Positions 58,201 through 64,000 of a stretch of DNA of 64,000 bases are shown in pieces. The notes beneath the pieces were generated by a model that ran no database searches, had not been told where the DNA came from, and saw only the letters and a list, made by a program, of their open reading frames with translations. The translations under genes and the position numbers were made by a program. Source of the DNA: Phoebastria nigripes (Eukaryota; Chordata; Aves; Procellariiformes; Diomedeidae). The first letter of the stretch is position 1. Each line of letters starts with the position of its first letter. The stretch covers positions 544,016-608,015 of the forward strand of contig JAYKAV010002789.1 in assembly GCA_035582835.1 (NCBI GenBank), in the 5' to 3' direction.

Positions 58201-60096
58201 GTATCCTTTCCTCAGGGAAAGAGGAAGAAAAAAAAGAAATCCATGACAGACCCCCTCGGAAAAATCCCGTGTTTTCCAGAGGTCTCTGGTTCCTCATCAA
58301 TAAGGGATATACCAACCCTCGGGACAAGCTATTCAGAAGAAGCTACAGAGTTAATGCCAGGGCAGGGTGGAAAAGCCTGCTGGGGTTACGTTACAAGCAT
58401 GTTAGCAGGTAGCATCACTGACAGCAGCAGCAGCTGGAAGTAATACTGCCCCATCATTTTTAGGTTTCTAAAGGTAACTTTCCACTGAAAGAGAATGTCC
58501 AGTGTATATAAACCATTTTATTTTTAGACTGACTGTTTTGGGGGACAATTTTGCTTCAATGGATGGATACCTTGGCAAATTTAATTTCCACCAAATTGCG
58601 CAGCTCGTAACAGACCGTTTTGGAGGGAGAGAAAGGAGCCTTTTGGAAAGATGGTCTCCATCCATATAGTCAACAGAATAAGCTAAACTTTAAAGAGGGA
58701 CTGTTTTTTACTTTTCTTCTGCATTCTTGTTATTATCCTTGACAAAAACATCTTGATTTTTTTCCCCAATTAATTCATTAAGTTAAACTATTATTTATTA
58801 GCTAACCACCTCTGACAGACATCAGTATGACATGAATTCTCGCTCCTGTCCCTCTGCCCAGGGGTCCCTTTAACCAGACAAAATAAAGGCCAGTTGGCAA
58901 AAATGCAAAAGAAATGGACACACAGTAGAATATTTTTGCAATTACAAGCTAGATCACTAGAAACACAGACACACAGAGTAAAAATGGAGACACAAGTTAA
59001 TGAAGAATGAGGGGTACATGTGTCACATTATTAGCAATGCAAAAGACCAGCTTAAGCATGTGTTTCCCTACATCAGCTATAAAAAAGAAAAGGTGCCTTT
59101 TTAGCAAGTATGCACAGAGATTGCTTAGTTATTCTAAGAAAAAAAAATCAGAACACTTTACTATTTTTATCCTATATTACAGTCATTATTACTACCTGTT
59201 TATAAAATGTAAACCTTTCCTTGCAGTTAAGATTTACAGCAGTCATCACCTTTGTCCACTCCTTACATAATCAGTCCATGGTGTCAAAAAAACTGATTTA
59301 ATTTACATATTTTATGAAGTAATTACTGATATGTTATGGATTATTAGTTGTGTATGGCAGAAATAGTGGTCAGAACTGCAACATATGGAGTTGAACGGTA
59401 GCAAAAGATTTGTTGAAGACTGGTGCTGAGTCTGGAGTACCAAGAGATCTTGAGGCATCATATAATATTGATGTATGCAATGCATGTATATCTCCAAAAC
59501 TATTCAAGCAAGGTACGCCCACCACCAGTAATGGACAAAAAAGCCTGATGATTGATTTCCCAAACAACAATAGTGCTTACTTATCCCCATTAGATCTTGT
59601 TTCTTAATATGTCTTGACTAAAGATCAGAATGGAAGGTAAAATTTGGCAAGGCAGTTTTTCTTCTACATAACCAGTGAATCAGATCACCTGTACAAAGTG
59701 GTATTTGGTAAATTGCACTGTCCTGGGAGTATTTCTACTCTGAAACATGACAAACATGAAGTCTATATTTAAAGTCACTGAAATGGGATGTTATCAAAAC
59801 TGATCTGCAAACTAATATTTTTAAGCCAGTATATTACAGTATAAATGCGTTGCATACCTGTTTCTATAAAATTTACTGCCATGAAAAAAGAATGATCAGG
59901 ATCCCCAGAGTGTGGCATTTGTCCATCTGTCACTTGTATACACAATACAAACCTCATGTTGAGATTCTGTTTAATGTACAGCAATTGTCTGCTGGACAGA
60001 TTAGGAGCCAAATATGATGGTAAACTAGAGGAAGGAGCACAACCATGCCACTTTGCCCCTTGAGAGTCCCACTGTGCTACACATCAGCTTTTGGGG
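55273..60096 (-). other. MEGF10: MEGF10 3' UTR and/or MEGF10-PRRC1 intergenic DNA
   Basis: Everything after the MEGF10 stop on its coding strand. Mammalian MEGF10 has a 3' UTR of several kb, so much of this may be transcribed. Several AATAAA hexamers occur on the minus strand (for example near 58.80, 58.52, 56.68 and 55.83 kb) and none can be preferred. The sub-region 57643-58443 has unusually few stop codons (see findings). No other gene is recognised. Confidence 0.5.
57671..58051 (-). other. Unrecognised 126-codon open frame
   Basis: A stop-to-stop frame on the minus strand with no ATG near its start. It contains hydrophilic, charged text such as FGILNATEDQLEEKLRKTFG and GDRELKRKYNERSASEDM. 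I do not recognise the family. The opposite strand is also open here (57643-58137, then 58122-58412). It could be a chance frame in a 3' UTR, a decayed retrocopy or an unannotated exon. Confidence 0.25.
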
Positions 60097-61438
<1,342 letters not shown>

Positions 61439-62837
61439 CTGCAAAAAGAAAAACATATTACTCTCTCAAGCATGCTACATACTATGGACATTGCTACTAA
61501 ACAGGGCATTCTTTAATTTTGAGCTCTAAAAAGTCACTCATAAATGAATATTTAAATGGTAACCAGTCATAACACTTCAAAATTGCTATAAAGCAATTAA
61601 TGAAAGCACCTCTACTGCTATGCTCTTTTATGGGCTTGATCTTGCCATCAGCAAATTCCTGTTGCAAAGTCTGAGCACCTTCAATTCTGGTTAAAATAGC
61701 AGCTAGCATTAAATACAGATAATGTGTAGAATCAGTTTTTAATAGGCATTTCAGAACGCCTTTCCAAGTGCTGAACTCAGGACACTATTAAAATAAGTGA
61801 TCTAAGACTGTTCCCAATAGCAATGTTTGGGCAGATGGTAAGGTGACTTCTAGGGATGGCCTGTTTGGAGCAAAGTTTGAGTATGCAGCCACACTAAAAG
61901 AGTAACCAGCTTCTTATAAGTTTCTGTAAGGTGCACATAGGAGAACTGAAAAGGAAACATCAGATGGCTTGTCATTTCAGGATTTAACTGAAGGACAGAT
62001 AACTGTAGTTTAAGAGAAGACGTATTTTCTTATGCTGGAAAGAGATTTTGTGGTGTCCCTGTTACTTTGTTCTCTGCCTCATTTTGTGATGTGCTGTGTT
62101 ATTTAAGCTTTAGAGCTGAGGAACAAGTCGAGCTTGTTCCCGACTGAATATCCAGCATGAGGCTGACCTTTGTGAACCTGTTAGTGGATATGTGCTCNCA
62201 ACTTTGTGACTCCTTTAAGATATTTTAAATTGGGCTTCCCCTAATCCTCCAAACCCAGGAAATGTCAGGTATAATAAATCACTCCTTCAGCTTAATTGTC
62301 CTGTATTATACACAAGCTGACAAACCATCTGCTTTTGTCTACATATTTAACTCTATTCACATGGACTTAGCTACACTTTTTTCGTTGTTTGGATATCCAG
62401 GCATTCTAGTCACCCTTGGCATACCTTAATCATATAACGAAAATAATGACACACACCAGTACGGTCCAGTATAAAGTCTTACGAGAAAACTGGATAATTC
62501 AATAGATCAAAATATCATCACTACCCTGAATTTCTGAAGCTTTTCATTCCTCTCTATGTATTCATATTTTGATATCCCTTCCACAGGCCTGCAGTGAATG
62601 TGANGAAGCACTGCAGGCTTGTAGTCATACAGTCCTACATTGACCACGCCAGTTGCAAGAGGAATTGGCTCTCTTTTAAAACCTTTCATCAGAGGCAGCA
62701 TGCGTCCTTACCTGGCTCACTAGGCTGAATTCAAGGGCCATCCCCCTTCTGCTGTGTAGAATAGGCCCATTTCGTGACTCAAGCATTACAGAAACATTTG
62801 ATGTATGTAACACACAGAGGACCTAGAAAGGCTTGGG

Positions 62838-62920
62838 TTTTTTTTTTGTTTGGTTGGTTTTGTTTTGTTTTGTTTTTTTTAAACCCCTCCCCTCAAAAAA
62901 GAAAAAAAAAAGCAAACAAG
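62838..62920. repeat. T-rich/A-rich low-complexity block
   Basis: A TTTTG-type run followed by an A-rich run in the MEGF10 intron. No mobile element can be assigned. Confidence 0.65.
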
Positions 62921-63319
62921 CTTCATGCATTGATTCAGTGTCTAGGAATAATTTAGTCCAAAATTATTTTATATTCTCTTCACACAGAAACCAAAGATAA
63001 TTTAGAAGAGTAAACTGAATGTCTACGTCATTTCATCTAACTGCATCAGAAAATAACCTCACCTTTCAAGGACTTTCCCAAATATCCCCTATCAAGTCCA
63101 AAAGCACCTGAGAAAAACGATATAAAAAACAGAGTAGTTTTAAAATCAAAGAAAAGTGATTAGATAACAGCTTCTAAAGCTTTAAAAATTGCTTCGGGAC
63201 TCATTTCTACCTTAGCAGAATAATTCTCTTATAAGCACTGTGAAACTGCCCAGTATAGGGTTACAGAAGCATTGTTACTATTTGCTTGCACACTTTCAAA
63301 CAGTAGAAGAACAGGGAAG

Positions 63320-63720
63320 GTGGTTAAGGTCATAAGGGACCATTAAATTATCTAGTTTGACCTCATATATGTCACTGGCCATTATGTTTCCCCCAGTTAC
63401 TCTTGAATGAGCCTAATAACTGCTGTTTGATTAAAGCATATTTTTTGGCTAGATAAACCATATCTACCAGAAAGGCATCCCATCTTGACCTGAAAATCTC
63501 AGGGTATGCAAGTTCACTCCAGTTCTTGGTACTTTGCTTCCAAAGTTAATCACTCCCATTGTGTTGTCCAAGGTCACTCTGTTCCAGTCCCTTGACCTGC
63601 AGAAATGGTCTAAACACCTAGCGCCTAAGTCTACAGCTTTGCAATTATCTGTTAGTAATAGATTTCTCTCAATATAAATCCCAATATAAACATCAGCAAT
63701 CAGCAATGGCTGATAACTGT
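63320..63720 (-). mobile_element. Ancient amniote CR1-type LINE relic
   Basis: Antisense copy with recognisable old blocks: 'GTCATAAGGGACCATTAAAT', 'TATCTAGTTTGACCTCATAT', 'CAGAAAGGCATCCCATCTTG' and 'ACCTGAAAATCTCAGGG'. I recall these from CR1-type LINEs widespread in turtles and crocodilians, so this insertion probably predates birds. It is non-coding here. Confidence 0.65.
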
Positions 63721-64000
63721 CTTCAGAGACCTGGCACTTACCTGGTTACTAATCCATTCAAATAGCTTTGATTGATATTATGGAGTGCTAATTTTTTAAT
63801 CAGATTGCATTGTGGTACTATGCTAGAAGCCTTACAAAAACCTAAAATAATTTTATCTATACAATACCTCTATAAACAAAATTCATAGCTTCCAAGAACA
63901 AAATTATGTTATTTGAGGAGATCTAAACCAATTAATTTTATTCCTACCCCATCTTTATTTATTAGATCTCATATCAGCTGTTCTGTTGTTTTTACCAAGA

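Larger units (their letters stand above)
61439..64000 (-). other. MEGF10: MEGF10 intron, truncated by the window edge
   Basis: The preceding MEGF10 exon, expected to end near the 'ADWKHGGYLNELG' part of the tail, is not found here, so this intron continues beyond 64 kb. It contains a T-rich then A-rich low-complexity block (about 62838-62920) and an ancient CR1 relic at its right end. A 65-codon minus-strand frame at 62507-62701 next to a donor-like CAG/GTAAGG is not recognised. Confidence 0.75.

Overview
The window is vertebrate nuclear DNA, almost certainly from a bird. It is AT-rich with large introns and one sharp CpG island. It carries several CR1 LINE fragments with the avian 3' end (runs of ATTCTATG), and two copies of one endogenous-retrovirus LTR family (TGTCCTGG...CCACA) that I associate with non-galliform birds. 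Scattered single N bases show a draft consensus.

Two protein genes can be read, both on the minus strand and arranged head to tail. PRRC1 lies at about 20.0-49.8 kb and is complete: a non-coding first exon in the CpG island plus eight coding exons, all with GT-AG junctions and compatible phases, encode 439 residues. MEGF10 enters from the right. Only its last two coding exons (61232-61438 and 60097-60257) are present, encoding the end of the cytoplasmic tail with its tyrosine motifs. From memory, the MEGF10-PRRC1 order and orientation match human 5q23. PRRC1 acts in early secretory traffic and PKA regulation, and MEGF10 is an engulfment receptor; I see no functional link beyond conserved neighbourhood.

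Layout: 1-18.7 kb, intergenic DNA downstream of PRRC1 with no recognisable gene and one ancient CR1 relic; 18.7-42.1 kb, PRRC1 3' UTR and coding exons; 42.1-49.8 kb, long intron 1 with a CR1 whose ORF2 C-terminus is still open; 49.2-50.3 kb, CpG-island promoter; 50.5-55.3 kb, a GC-rich accessory island; 55.3-60.1 kb, MEGF10 3' UTR and/or intergenic DNA; 60.1-64 kb, MEGF10 exons and introns.

Two regions stand out. PRRC1 intron 2 holds a full-length but decayed hAT DNA transposon (38339-41505) with matching terminal inverted repeats, a near-perfect 8-bp target duplication and a ZBED-type transposase relic, and a solo LTR sits inside one end of it. Between the PRRC1 promoter and MEGF10, a broken TOPORS-like RING-finger gene with two RING motifs, a stop codon and frameshifts lies between two roughly 400-bp direct repeats, together with CR1 pieces, a solo LTR and a minisatellite. 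That island is the best candidate for something little described.
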